NCBI RefSeq assembly: GCF_019649055.1
Contig: NW_026570229.1
Coordinates: forward strand, 186,001-250,000
DNA from: Paramacrobiotus metropolitanus
Taxonomy: Eukaryota; Tardigrada; Eutardigrada; Parachela; Macrobiotidae
Length of the DNA: 64,000 bases
Direction of reading: 5' to 3'
Shown: positions 12,379-23,390 of the stretch, one piece after another
How the letters are laid out: every line of letters begins with the position of its first letter
How positions within the stretch are numbered: the first letter of the stretch is position 1
Notes under the pieces: generated by a model
The model's database searches: none
What the model was told of the DNA's origin: nothing
The model's input: only the letters and a program-made list of their open reading frames with translations
Made by a program: the position numbers and the translations under genes

Positions 12379-15300
12379 ATGTCACCTTCACCCAAAAACT
12401 TGCGTCAAAGGGTTTCTCGTGCACAGAGCGATGAGTTTTCAGTATTCGAGGCTCAGGAGCAGATTCATCAAGCCCACGCCGAACGAAAAGGTGAGCCAAT
12501 TTTTTAATTGGAACTGCTTATGATTACCGTTTCTGGAGCGGCAGATAATGTGAATCTTTCCGCATTTCTGTGGGTAAATTTAATTTTATTGTTACGTTGT
12601 GCAATATTGTGAAATTTTCCAGATTATTTGTTAGTACGATTCGTTGAAGATCAGAAATCATTGGTTTTGAACATGGCGAAACTATCAACGAAAAACGACT
12701 GGAGGCTTTCGGAAAGTCAGTACTATGGGCCTTTATTGGAAGAAAAAGACATGATTCTTGTTCGTGCCAGCAAGGCCATGGATCCCAGCCGCAGGTTCTA
12801 TGAAGCAGTCGTTGTTCGCAACGAATCGGTAGAGGATTTGCTAAAGGTCGAGGCGGCTGACCTTTCGAAATCGGTGAGGCGCTTTGTAATATTGACCATT
12901 CCGCTTATGCTCTTACTAAAGTGTTTAGTATTGCCTTTTTTATTCGCACTGAAATGATTACGACCCTCATAAGCAACTTTTACATTTACAGCTCAGGTTT
13001 TTAACGCACAATCAACTTTTAGAAAACACTACATCTGTGTTTCGTAAGTTATCCTTAAATGTAGGATAGAATTCGTTTGTTTTTTAATGTTCAAATCGCA
13101 GCAAATGAATAGTGTCTCCGCACAAAATCTTTGACTATCTGATGACTACTGCTTGTATAAGTTTAGGGCTGAATTTTTTACTTGATTGTATATACTGTGT
13201 AGTGCTCGTTAAAGCGCATATTGAAAAATAAATGTGTACACTCCGGTGTGCTGGTTCCTCTACTACCTATCCATTCAGCCATATTAGTGCTAATTGTTTT
13301 GTCGTAGCTGAAGCCATCGAAGCGGAATGCAGAAATGTCGCCAAGTTAGAAGGCCGATGAATTACAGTTTTTGGAGTCTTTGCCCTCGGCAAGTTCGTCC
13401 ACTGCAAACTCTTGGATGTTCGATCCGTACACTGGCAAAAAGCTAGGTGCGCACTGACAGGAAGTTGATGACAAGTATTGCTTGCGGACTATCCATCGCA
13501 TAACTGTTTCAGAAGACGTGCCAAAGCAGACTGTCAAGCGACCTGCCCTGTACAAAACTCAAGGCAAGTCTCTCACTTATTACATCCCATTACCAGTCCA
13601 AAATAGCATCCAGAGAATGCGGCATTTTTCGCACACCTCTTATGCTAATTGCAATATATTGTGAATACGGTTAGTATCTCGGTTCTTCTCTTACGAATCT
13701 GCTGTTACATTTCTAGAAAAAATCTCTACTTCTTCTTTGGAAGCTGTTCTTGGGACAGCGAAATTTGCGAAGAGCAGCGCCCGCATTCGAGTGATGGGCA
13801 AGTATAAACGTTCGTCTACATCCCAAAACTTGACTTACAAAACTTTCCCTTGTATAGAATACCCTGATGATGACTCCGACAGTAACGACGATTTAGCGGA
13901 TGACGAATGCGATTTTTCGCCAAAAGGTAAAGTATGTCCTGGCATGCCTCTGCCTAGAATCCGGGCTGCAAAAATTGCCAATCAGCAAAGAAGTGACACT
14001 GCGGACAAAGGTGAAAGATAAGATGCAGACTTTTATGTGCAACTCACAACATTACGAAGAATTTTCGCAGGCTACGACGACCCCAGCCCACTTGATTATC
14101 ATTCCAGTTCTGGTATGGTTGGAAATTGCGTTTAATAGTAAAACATATTGCAATGACCCATTATCTTAGCCGAGCCGGAAAGGCACCTGCGCGGTGAGGT
14201 GGCTCGATATTCAAAAAAAAGGTACAAGTACTGCAGTCCCTATACATGAGCAGGCGCCAGTATATCCGATGTTTCTTTCACCCCTTATTAAATTTGTTTG
14301 TGTATTGGAAGTAGTGAAGCGGTTAACGTTGGAGTACAGTTTAGATTAAACAGAATGTCCTCACCTTTTGTGGTCTGTACTCTAAGCGGCGATAAAAAAA
14401 TAAGTAAAAGAATACTCTTGCAGCTATTTGCATACTTTACTTGCGCAAGGTCAAATTTTCAGTTCTGCTTTTTTGGCTTCGATATGGCGCGCTTAGTAGC
14501 ACGGTGGAGGTGCACCTCCACCGTGCTACTAAGCGCGCCATATCGAAGCCAATGCACACTACTGGTTTGATCAATGCACACTACTTAGTATGTACAGCAG
14601 CGCAGTTGCGAGCTACAAGCTTGCTTCAGATGTCGAATAAGAAAGCATAACCAAGATATGGGCCTACTTTCATTACGCAGAGAGCGAAGTACGGTGGTGC
14701 CTCTGATAACATTCCTGCATAGAATGTTATCAAAGGTACTATTTATAGTAATATAGTTGCTCCTGTAGCTGTAGCTGAAGTGCTGTAGTGCAATGCAGTG
14801 ACTCTAAAAAGCGTTTTTTTTAACACCGATTTTCGCTTTCCCATGCCTATGACCCCGGCAGATAATGTTTTTCGCGTTAACCTAATGTTGTTATATCGTT
14901 TTCACAAAACCAAAACTGCTGACCTTCATGCCGCTGACTGATTTCTACTCAATTTTATTGGCTTTTCAGGTGAAGAAAAGTCATCAAAAAGAGAACACCG
15001 GGATCTTTTGCCGAAGAGACCTAAGCCAATTAGCGGTGAGCTTAGTAGTCCTGTTTTGTAAGCAAGTATGTACCGATACTGGGTTTGATGATACGTCCAC
15101 GGAAAACGTCCGGCACGGACGTTGGCTGCGTGCTGGGGCATTCAGATTAATTGCGTGTATGGGATTCGTGAACGGGTTTTTGCTGCCTGCACAGCTATTT
15201 TTTTGGTTTTAAAACACCTTTGCAGTAATCTTAATTTAAACCCGATTATTGGGCTGGAACATGACGGTGGAAACGAAGCGCCTCACTAGTTAGCAAACCT

Positions 15301-16618
15301 AGTTAAATTACAAATACAGGGTGTGAATATGCATACCGTCAGGCAATAATGTCAATAACAGCAGAGCGTTGAATAGCGCTGCCTAATGCTTTGCCAAGAT
15401 CAACCCGCAATTTTTGCCGGTTTATCCAGGAACTACAAACTTTATACCGGAAATGATACGTAACCGTCTGAGGGCCGCATTCGAAACCATCTCATCGAAT
15501 AACCCCTCCTTCTCCAGTAAAATTCAAAATTACACTCTAAATGTAAAATCCCGTGCATGCAGCAAAAACCTGTGGCGATTTCCCGTGCACACAGGTATGA
15601 TGCATTATCAGACAATTTCTTCCAACAAGTCGCTGGCACTTAGCAAATAGCAATGCATCAATAAATGGCAATGGTACCGACATTCAGTTCAACAGTCTAG
15701 GAGCACTATCTGTCCCTTAATATCATGGAATTCAGCACGTTTTCGCCGCTATCCGGGTTTTTTTGTACTTTTTCTAGTAAAAATACGTAGTGCTCGAAGA
15801 TTCAGTATGTAACTGTATATAATCAAAATACTGTTGACTGCATGCGTAAATTCACTACTAAAGTTTCTAGGGGTGTATTCAGAAAGCAATGAAGCTAAAT
15901 TAATTTTTCAGGTGACATTATTAAGAAAAAGGATCGTGTCGACACTTTTCGGCGTGGAAAACCGGCAGGCGGTAATCACTAAATCATTCTTTCTCTTTCG
16001 TTCCTTTTTTGCGCATTTTAAAACTACAAACCTAATCTAATACATATAATAACATGAGTATGGGCTCAGTTACTACTGTTTACACAGATAAAAAGGAACT
16101 ACTGCACGGGATAAAGATTTCTTTGAGTACCAAGGGATCGGACAAGATAGAGCTTATTCCTGGAGCCTCTCGTTATCTCCCCAGGGGACGACTGCTGAAT
16201 TTTAAGGCACAGTGGCACCTCAGCCGTCCAATGACCGACGCCGTGAATCTCGCGTGCATGATCTTCGGGACCACCGAAAATATTCTGCACTTATTCGAGG
16301 GAGGGCATTTCGGACTGAAAGCTGCTCTTGGGGCTGACGTGGTGCGCGATTTGCTAGGTGAGTATATAGTTTGCGACAGCCTCTTAACAAACAATTTATC
16401 TTGTACATACAATTATAAAGACTAATACGTGCATTTGATATAAGGCATAACCCTTCTTACATGCTGCAGCATTCATCAACAGCGAGCATCCGGGTATCGC
16501 AGCAGGAAGACAGGAACCTGTCAAGGAAGAATTGCTGTATAAGGCTTTCAGTCGCAGAGTGTGGTACCTGCGTTCAGAAGGTAAAGGCGCCCCGAAGGAA
16601 TCCTCTCCTGAAGTTTAA
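12379..16618 (+). CDS. BEN-domain protein, ten exons, 462 aa
   Basis: Exons: 12379-12490, 12623-12873, 13461-13563, 13717-14010, 14071-14112, 14170-14193, 14970-15035, 15912-15971, 16070-16357, 16470-16618. All junctions are GT-AG except exon 3, which ends at a consensus GC donor (CAAG|GCAAGT). Every phase agrees and the total is 1389 nt with no internal stop. Exon 2 encodes a module (DYLLVRFVEDQKSLVL, then FYEAVVV) resembling the N-terminal module often seen in invertebrate BEN proteins. Exon 4 has an Asp-rich run (about residues 196-213). Exons 7-8 are Lys/Arg-rich. Exons 9-10 hold the BEN domain (about 345-440; MTDAVNLACMIFG, then GLKAALGADVVRDLLGAFI). BEN domains bind DNA or mediate chromatin contacts and repression (family knowledge). 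The start is the ATG in AAAATG. Exons 5, 6 and 3 are the least certain. It is divergent from the transposase at its left. Confidence 0.75.
14473..14552. repeat. 80-bp perfect palindrome
   Basis: Two 40-bp arms meet at GTGCAC with no spacer and no mismatch. It starts TTGGCTTCGATATGGCGCGC and ends with the exact complement. It lies in the intron between exons 6 and 7 of the BEN gene. The flanks beyond the arms do not match each other. Confidence 0.95.
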
Positions 16619-17067
16619 AGCTTAGTAGCTATCATGACTCCGTTGTTATTTGGACTATACGGAAGCTGAGCACCACTCCATTAAGTGCGAGTAATTATTT
16701 TCAATGTCCATTAATCTTTTGCGTTTGTCTCTTTCTCGGTCTTATTTAACCTTCATTGGTGTATGATGCGGATCGATTTTATCGACGTATCGTTTTTATC
16801 TGGAAGCGGATATGCTTGACTTGTAATGCACTTATGTTTTCTTCTCTTGGTTGTTTTTTTTGCTGCTGTATTAGCAGTTAAGAAGGTCTGAGCACTGCCG
16901 GAATTTTGTTGCAAAAAGTTACTAATACTATCCCATATTGTTCCTCAGTTTGTTTCTCATAACACCTCAAAATGTACGCAATATGGTACGAAAAACACTC
17001 CCAATTTAATAACTACACGAGGTGCCAGCTGGAAGTTCCAAGTACTGAAAAGGTCACCAAAAAACTT
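16619..17067. other. Short gap without a recognised gene
   Basis: AT-rich sequence between the BEN stop codon and the glycoprotein relic. No polyadenylation signal, TIR or ORF could be supported. Confidence 0.45.
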
Positions 17068-18762
17068 TCAAAACCAGTACGACTTTTTGACTTGGGCAAG
17101 GACTCCACTGCAGTGTGACAGCATACGAAGATGATCCAGTCGAAGATCGTCAAATTCACACTGAATGTACGCAATGTGATCGGCCAGCTGGTTCAGGTGA
17201 TGAATATAAGTATCTTCGTGATACTGGAAATGCTCATTAAGCCATGTTTCCATACCAAACGTCTTGTTGAATGACGGGCTGTGAGCCGGCGGTCGTGCAC
17301 TCCGCGGTTGCTTAACACTGAGCGAATACTCAATGAAAACATATGGATCATTCTTAACCGGGAAAACAATTCGTTTATTACAGGATGTCGAATTAAGGTT
17401 GACCAGGCGAAAGTCTGCTTGTAATTGCGCGTCGAGAATCCGCAATTGCGTCCCGTACGATGTTTTTTCTTCGTGGAGTTGTCCAGGTCCATTGTACACA
17501 GTCTGAAACTGACATCCGCTATGGATTTCTGGTGGTAATGTACTCCAGACGAAAGTTGTTCCAAGCCGTTGGCCCCATCCAGTGGCACGTTGTTGAGCCA
17601 CCTTTCCGGCTACCGACAATACTGCCGGTTGACCCGGAAGTTGTTTTAATGTAACTTCCTCATAAATGCACTGGGTGACCTCTGAGGTCACCGTACGCAG
17701 CCACCTCCCTTCCACGGAAGGTGTCCTTTCAAATCGCCAGACGCTGCCATCCTTAAACATTCTGTTCCCATTACAGTCGTTGGTGTTTACCATTGCCCAA
17801 CACTGCGCTGGTGTCAAAGGGGCCGGGTGGTGATAGGTGGTAGTATCCGTAGCCGTTGTCCAGAACGTGGTTACCGTAACCCCGAGAGTCCATGCACGAC
17901 ATGCGTATCCGGAAAAAATCTTTTCCTTGGTTCTGTTCTCGTAGACTGTATAGTCTACAAGCCGGAACTGCAGAGAATCGTCTGCTAGTTTACACCGTGA
18001 AAATTTGCCGAGGTCAACAGCTCCGACGAATTGCGCCTTTGAACAGTCGCAGGCTGTCATGGTATGTGCTGCCGCACCAGAACTGGAGGCCATGACAATC
18101 AAAAAACCGCTCAGTAAGGTGCCAACTGATCCTGTCAAACTCATCCGTTTCCGGTTTACAGGTGGCTCCATATTGTCGGCCCGAAGTGATTGTTTGTTTG
18201 CCGGCGTTACCGGACCAGCAGTGGTGAATGTGGCTACGGTAATATCCGGTTGAAAGGTCACCTTAGGTTGAATTGCTGCAAACCAATTGGGGTGCGCCGG
18301 TAGCGATACTGCACAGTCAAATTCGCACCGGCAAACGGGTTGGGTGTGGTTATGGCGGAATAAGGTCATAATAGTTTCGACTTCGTTGCGAGATAGATAA
18401 TGAACGTTCTTGATAGTTCTATCTGCCATACAGTAACACTTTTTCTTGGCGGTAATAGCATCCTCACTAAACCAGTAACGGGTGGTCCTGCGGCACTGAC
18501 CGCCACACCGGAACTGGTGTGATTGTTGGGTGGCTGCTGGAACCCGAGAAGTGTGCAGGGCATCCTTTGGGTTATATTGCGTGCGCCCAATAAGAACAAC
18601 GCTGTACCCCGGTGTCTTCAGAATGGGGCGCATTACTCCGTCCGCACATACTTCGATGAGTGACCTTTTGAATAGCGCTGCCGGTAACATCCGGTCTGGA
18701 GTGTCGAAACCTTCCGGCAAGGACAAGGGTGAGCTGTCGGGTTGCACGGACGATGTGGACAC
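17068..18762 (-). pseudogene. Endogenous chuvirus-like envelope glycoprotein (ORF of 564 codons)
   Basis: The ORF has two parts. Residues about 1-197 are Cys-containing and not obviously viral. From Met-198 or Met-207 (near 18144) there is a signal-peptide-like hydrophobic run (about 214-232), then an ectodomain starting CDCSKAQFVGAVDLG with many Cys. The order resembles chuvirus (Jingchuvirales) glycoproteins and their derivatives carried as env by some BEL/Pao retrotransposons: an early CDC motif, a YACRAWTLG-type segment, and a PLTPAQCWAM segment. There are three N-glycosylation sequons (NRT, NST, NKT). The C-terminal end has an amphipathic stretch, then a stop. No transmembrane anchor follows in frame, so the protein is truncated or frame-broken. 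Glycoproteins of this class mediate attachment and fusion (family knowledge). No polymerase, nucleoprotein or BEL pol lies next to it. The lineage is an inference from pattern. Confidence 0.6.
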
Positions 18763-18940
18763 ATTCCATTACCGCACCAGTTGTGGTACAGATGTCCAGC
18801 AGGACAGCGTGTAAGTGTGGACAGTTCCGATGCGATTTCCAAAAATTTACCACAAATGCATCGTTGGTGGTCCCGAATGGCACCCAGGTGTGTTTGGCAC
18901 AACCACCCACCATCGATAACAAACGACCACAATGGGGTCC
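18633..18940 (-). pseudogene. RING-like Cys/His cluster overlapping the 5' side of the glycoprotein ORF
   Basis: A separate minus frame encodes CICG, then CPAGHLYHNWC, then CPHRPC and CPC, a RING-H2-like order of zinc ligands. It ends 130 bases inside the glycoprotein ORF in another frame. Either the two were one protein split by a frameshift, or they are overlapping genes. Beyond about 18940 the frame runs into antisense LINE sequence, so its N-terminus is missing or was cut by the LINE junction. Confidence 0.5.
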
Positions 18941-19110
18941 TTGTCAAATTTCCCAGACAAAAACGTAGTGAACCTAAAATTCTTAAAAAGCGCTGGTTAA
19001 TTACTGATGAAAAATGTTTACAGTTTCGTAATGCGTTATACGAAACCAAGTGGTTAAGCATGTTACAGAATCAAGATCCGGATGATCAGGTGGTATTGAT
19101 TGAGAAAACG

Positions 19111-19850
19111 CCCTCCCTGTACCTTCACTCGGAACGTTGATGTCAGACGAGAGTTTCCGTGTAGCAGTTGGACTACGTGTCGGCGCGCCAATTTGCAGTC
19201 CCCACTTTTGCGCTGACTGCCGTCTGCCTGTCGACCAATACGGCCACCACGGACTTTCGTGTAAGAAGAGCGCTGGACGTTTTCTTCGTCACTCCTCCTT
19301 GAACGAAATAATTCGGAGAAGCCTAGTTACCGCCAATATACCAGCCGTACTGGAACCGAGAGGGACCAACGACGAGGATGATCGCCGGCCGGATGGTGTG
19401 TCGCAGTTGCCTTGGAGAAACGGACTACGACTCGCCTGGGACGTGACATGTTGACACCGTGGCTTTGTCTAACGTCATCAGCAGCAGCATCAAAGCCGGA
19501 GAAGCTGCCAGGAAAGCGGAAGAAGAAAAGTGCCGAAAGTACGAATATCTGGCGCCGGAATACGACTTCGTCCCTTTAGCTTTCGAGACTTTTGGCGTCG
19601 GCGGCCCAGCTTGTATGAAATTTTTACGTGAGCTAGGAAAACGCTTGAAGGATGCTTCTGGAGAAAAACGATCATACGAGTTTTTGTTGCAACGTCTTAG
19701 TATTGAAATACAGCGCTGGAATGCGCTGTCTGTGACGTCCACTGTTCCATGTTCTGATGGTTTTAATGCTGTTTACTTTGTGTTATAATGTTTTTTGTAA
19801 GTGATGTGTAAATTACTGTCTAATAACTAAACCAATAAACAAAAAAAAAA
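19111..19850 (+). mobile_element. 5'-truncated retrotransposon end with RLE-type endonuclease, nested in the LINE
   Basis: It is flanked by perfect 12-bp direct repeats ATTGAGAAAACG (19099-19110 and 19851-19862) and ends in AATAAAC plus an A-run. It encodes a C-terminal domain with the RLE-type zinc motif C-x2-C-x8-H-x4-C (in CADCRLPVDQYGHHGLSC), then a RPDG...WDVTC pair fitting PD-(D/E)XK restriction-like endonucleases of RLE non-LTR elements. The coding frame 19137-19454 stops at TGA and continues in another frame at 19459-19788, consistent with a two-base loss at the DVTC/DT junction. The enzyme would nick target DNA for target-primed reverse transcription (family knowledge). The reverse-transcriptase part is missing. 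Confidence 0.85.
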
Positions 19851-20134
19851 ATTGAGAAAACGATTCTCGATATAGCCAACAAGTTCTTTCAGCTTAAAGT
19901 GACCAGGTGCAGGGCGTCTGAATCTGAGTATCCTTTTAACATCCGCAACGTAATAAGAAAACGAAACTATGCGTTTGAGCGTCTTAAACGTGAGCAGGAT
20001 ATATTAAGAAAGGAACGATTGCGTCATGAGTGGTTGAAAAGGTCTCGTGTAGCTGAGAAGGTGATAAAAGCTTATTACCGGTTGCAAAGCAGGCTGCTGA
20101 TCAGACCAATCCTGCAAACTGGCTTCCAATAGCG

Positions 20135-21496
20135 ATGTTACATCCTTTGTCGAAAATTTTTGAAAAATGCAGTTGTAAAATTTTGTTAGCTCAAATCGGT
20201 GATTTCACGTATAGACAGTTTGGATATCGCGAGGAGCGCTCAACTGAGTTGCTGTTAATATTGTTTTGTCAAAAGTTAGCGGATGCAAGAGCTCGCGGTA
20301 AACGTGGCGATGTCGTGCTACTAGACTGCAGTAAAGCGTTCGATAAAGTTGACCACTCGATTTTGCTCGAAAAATTATGTACATTAAATGTAACATCAGA
20401 CATTGTAAATCTTCTCAGTAGCTACCTATCTAATCGGTTGCAGTCGGTTGTTATCAATAATGTAAAGTCGGTTTTCTTACCGGCTACAAGCGGAGTTCCC
20501 CAGGGTTCACGTATCGGTCCTACTGCCTTTATCAGTATGCTTAATGACTTGCCGGCTGTTTGTAGCCAAGGTAGTGATATGATGATATTTGCTGATGACG
20601 TGATGGTATGTAAAATTATTGAGTCAGTTGCAGATGAGATAGCGTTTCAGAAGGATCTTGATGCTGTTACGGAATGGGCGCGAAATCATAATTTGATTTT
20701 CGATGCGGCAAAATCAGTTTGCATTAAGTTCTCATCCAGCGTGAAATTGTCTCAGCCTTATCAGGTTAACGGGGAGGGTGTCCCGAATGCTAATTCCGCC
20801 AAATACTTGGGCATTTATTTAGATCGTAGCCTAAAGTGGAAGCTACAGTCCGAAAATGTGTCTGGTAGGATGCTGCAGCGGTTGAGGTATCTTAGCACAT
20901 TGTTTCGTGCTCGCGACGTGTCGGCTCGTTGTGTATTGTATACCAGTCTTGTTCTATCTGTCTCTGATTACTGTGCGTCCGCAACGTTTCCTACACAGAA
21001 AGGGCTAATCGATAACATAGAAAACGTGCAAGAAAGATTTGTCAAATCGTTGCATCTTAAAAGTGACAAAAATAACTATACTGGCAGGCTAAAAGAGCTT
21101 CAGTGGGAGCCGATTGTACTTCGAAATTTAAAGCGTAGCCTTCAGCTGACGTACAAATTCATGTACAGCTTAGTTCCCTATGGGGACCAGGTTTTTCGCA
21201 AAGATACTGCTTTGTGTTCTGGTGTTTCAGGTGCTACGCGTCATCGACAAAGGATGATCAAACACCCTTGCCCGATTGTTGCCACTGGATCAAACTTCTG
21301 CGGTCACAAACTGCCTCCGTCGGACAGATCGTTTGCTTATCGGATGGCGAGAATTTGGAATGACTTGCAGATTCCAGCAGAAGCATATCAGAGTCTTGGT
21401 AAATTTACAGAAGCTTTGAATCGCGTTGACTGGAAATCCGTTGTGTCCTTAAAAAAGTTTTACCGCCCTAAACATGTGTCCCTGTTGGAAATGTGA
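20135..21496 (+). CDS. Reverse transcriptase of the LINE (partial)
   Basis: The 453-codon frame shows RT motifs in order: NWLPIA just upstream, LSKIFEK, FGYREERST, a DCSKAFDKVDH catalytic motif, SGVPQGSRIGP, and the FADDVM active site with both Asp present. These are followed by the thumb region and the usual C-terminal domain ending LEM with TGA. It makes cDNA from the element's RNA at the target nick (family knowledge). The catalytic core is complete here, but upstream parts of the protein are truncated, interrupted and deleted. The first Met is not a real start. Confidence 0.9.
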   Translation: MLHPLSKIFEKCSCKILLAQIGDFTYRQFGYREERSTELLLILFCQKLADARARGKRGDVVLLDCSKAFDKVDHSILLEKLCTLNVTSDIVNLLSSYLSNRLQSVVINNVKSVFLPATSGVPQGSRIGPTAFISMLNDLPAVCSQGSDMMIFADDVMVCKIIESVADEIAFQKDLDAVTEWARNHNLIFDAAKSVCIKFSSSVKLSQPYQVNGEGVPNANSAKYLGIYLDRSLKWKLQSENVSGRMLQRLRYLSTLFRARDVSARCVLYTSLVLSVSDYCASATFPTQKGLIDNIENVQERFVKSLHLKSDKNNYTGRLKELQWEPIVLRNLKRSLQLTYKFMYSLVPYGDQVFRKDTALCSGVSGATRHRQRMIKHPCPIVATGSNFCGHKLPPSDRSFAYRMARIWNDLQIPAEAYQSLGKFTEALNRVDWKSVVSLKKFYRPKHVSLLEM

Positions 21497-21610
21497 ATAC
21501 TTGTAAAATTGTTAGTCTGCTGCTGTTCTACGCTTATTCTTTTGTTTCTGATGTCGTGTCTGCTGCCCCGGATTGGGTCTAAACCCAGATTGTGTGCGGA
21601 CGTTAAATCA

Positions 21611-21646
21611 TTAAACTTAACTTAAACTTAAACTTAAACTTAAACA
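21611..21646 (+). repeat. Hexanucleotide 3' tail of the LINE
   Basis: Five to six copies of AACTTA/TTAAAC end the LINE copy, the usual kind of terminal microsatellite for CR1-group elements. Confidence 0.85.
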
Positions 21647-21649
21647 ATT

Positions 21650-23390
21650 TTCAAAAAACTACCTACCCGAAGCTTCGAGACTAAGTGACGTCAAGTGAGA
21701 CGAGGTATCATAATTTTATATTATTTTAATGATATTCATCCTGGATACGATTGAAATCCAGGTGCCCGGCGCCCGGGTATCCGTCCAAACATGGATATGC
21801 GTTCGATTTGTCCAAATCTACTGTTTTTCCTGGAAGTGGACGACTCCGGGAAGGAGTATGTGTCCGTTAATAATTGGTGTTCTGAGAAGGACGAAAAGCA
21901 CCATGGTCTGTTTTCGTGGCGTTTGTACTGGTCCACGGATTTCCGCAAACAATTTTGCTTTAATTTGATATCTGGAAACATGCTTAACCAATGCGTGAGT
22001 ATATGCCATAATGCGAATTCCGAATGTGATACCGCATTGGCACCTGAACATATTTTGGATTATAAATATTAGGTGGATCTCCAAGTGCGTAGTAAAAGTA
22101 CAGAGAACGTTGGAAGGAAGTCAGTTTAATTCTAATGCTATTTTGATCACCCACGAGTTGGATGTCTAACTGAGCAGCTAAGGAAAATCGAAGTGGGTCC
22201 ATAGTTTTAACATGTGATTGCTGGTACTTCGTTCGGGAAAGGAAGGTGTTGCAGTATGAACTGACTGTTGATCCAAACTTCAGAATATTTGGGAGCATAA
22301 AATCGACCAGTGTACTCAGGTCGTAATTCCGCGGAAATAATCGATTCCCATTAGTTTTATCTATTCGGTCCTTTTTTTCGTTCCGATGCGCCTCCGATTT
22401 CATCCACTTTTCCCGAAGTAGTTTCTGCTAAAGTACCCGGGGGCAAAACCTGCGTTATCAGTTTTATTATTCTTTTGGTAAACCACAAATATTTAAAAAA
22501 AATAATACATATGCTCCGTTTAAAGCGTTACATGATTATAAAGTATAAATAAATTTAACACTTTTGTGGTACTGTTTTTGTGCGAAAACGTGAGCAAGTA
22601 ACAGTCCATATCAGAAGTATGTTGTGGAGGTACTTATTCCATTTCTCAGAACATCGAGTAATGGGATCGAATGCTTCGAAATTTGAGATAGGAAAAAAGT
22701 CGCAACAGGCTACAGTGGGGTTACTGGATAAAATGTGGGGACAACAAACAAAATTAGTGGATTTCCAAAATGCATTATTAATGCAATAACAGAACAGTAA
22801 TGATATTGAGAGTGTCAGAATAATTCTCAAACTAAATTTGTCAAACGCGGTATGTTCAGTAATGCGTAAACCACGCGTTAACAAAACGGTCATTGTATGC
22901 GTATTTGAGCCATGATATTCGAGAAAACGCGGTTTATGTAGAAAAATCCTTACAGAGGGAACTGCTTAAAATTGAAACTCACATTTATATTCACAAACGA
23001 TCAAAACAGGTGTTGGTATCACGGCAGTTGGAATTGTACTGAGACCATTTCTGCCGTGCCATGACTGACCGTATAAATCAATACGTGCTGACTAGCTCCA
23101 ATACTACGGAAGGAAATGATGAAATAATCTTTGGACGGGTAATGAGCTAGTAGCAGAATTGCAAAAGCCGTTCAAAGGCTTCTCCAAAATCGGCCGGTGG
23201 CGACAACAACGACGGGCGTTTCAGCTAAAGTCCGATGGATTCGTAGAGTATGAACCGTTAGTCGATTTTAAAAGATTCGGGACAGAAGCATATACTCTTT
23301 CGGACACTGGGATAGCGGTAACCGGGCGTAATAAGAGGTTATCTAGCAATTCAGCATGACCAATAAAATAAATAAGTCGTAATGATATCG
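21650..23390. other. Stretch without a recognised gene
   Basis: Frames of 70-139 codons exist on both strands (for example 21791-22072 + and 21984-22403 -) but overlap each other and match no family I recognise. No splice pattern stands out. Confidence 0.45.

Larger units (their letters stand above)
18945..21646 (+). mobile_element. CR1/Jockey-type non-LTR retrotransposon (LINE), 5'-truncated
   Basis: The copy starts in the linker after the missing endonuclease (EPKILKKRWLITDEKCLQF...), is interrupted by a younger insertion at 19111-19850, resumes in the same frame, and then carries a reverse transcriptase at 20135-21496. The 3' end has a hexamer tail, (AACTTA)n, at 21611-21646, as is common for this LINE group. 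Between about 20100 and 20140 the frame shifts and roughly 100 or more expected residues between the linker and the first RT motif are absent, so this copy carries an internal deletion and is dead. Confidence 0.85.

Noticed and set aside
13309-13345. Alternative BEN exon after an acceptor at TTTTGTCGTAG
   Set aside because: Phases would fit, but its donor (CAA|GTTAGA) is weak and it excludes the better exon at 13461-13563.
8600-17050. CACTA-type terminal inverted repeats around the transposase/BEN pair
   Set aside because: I looked for CACT/AGTG ends and subterminal repeats on both sides and found no pair that matches convincingly.
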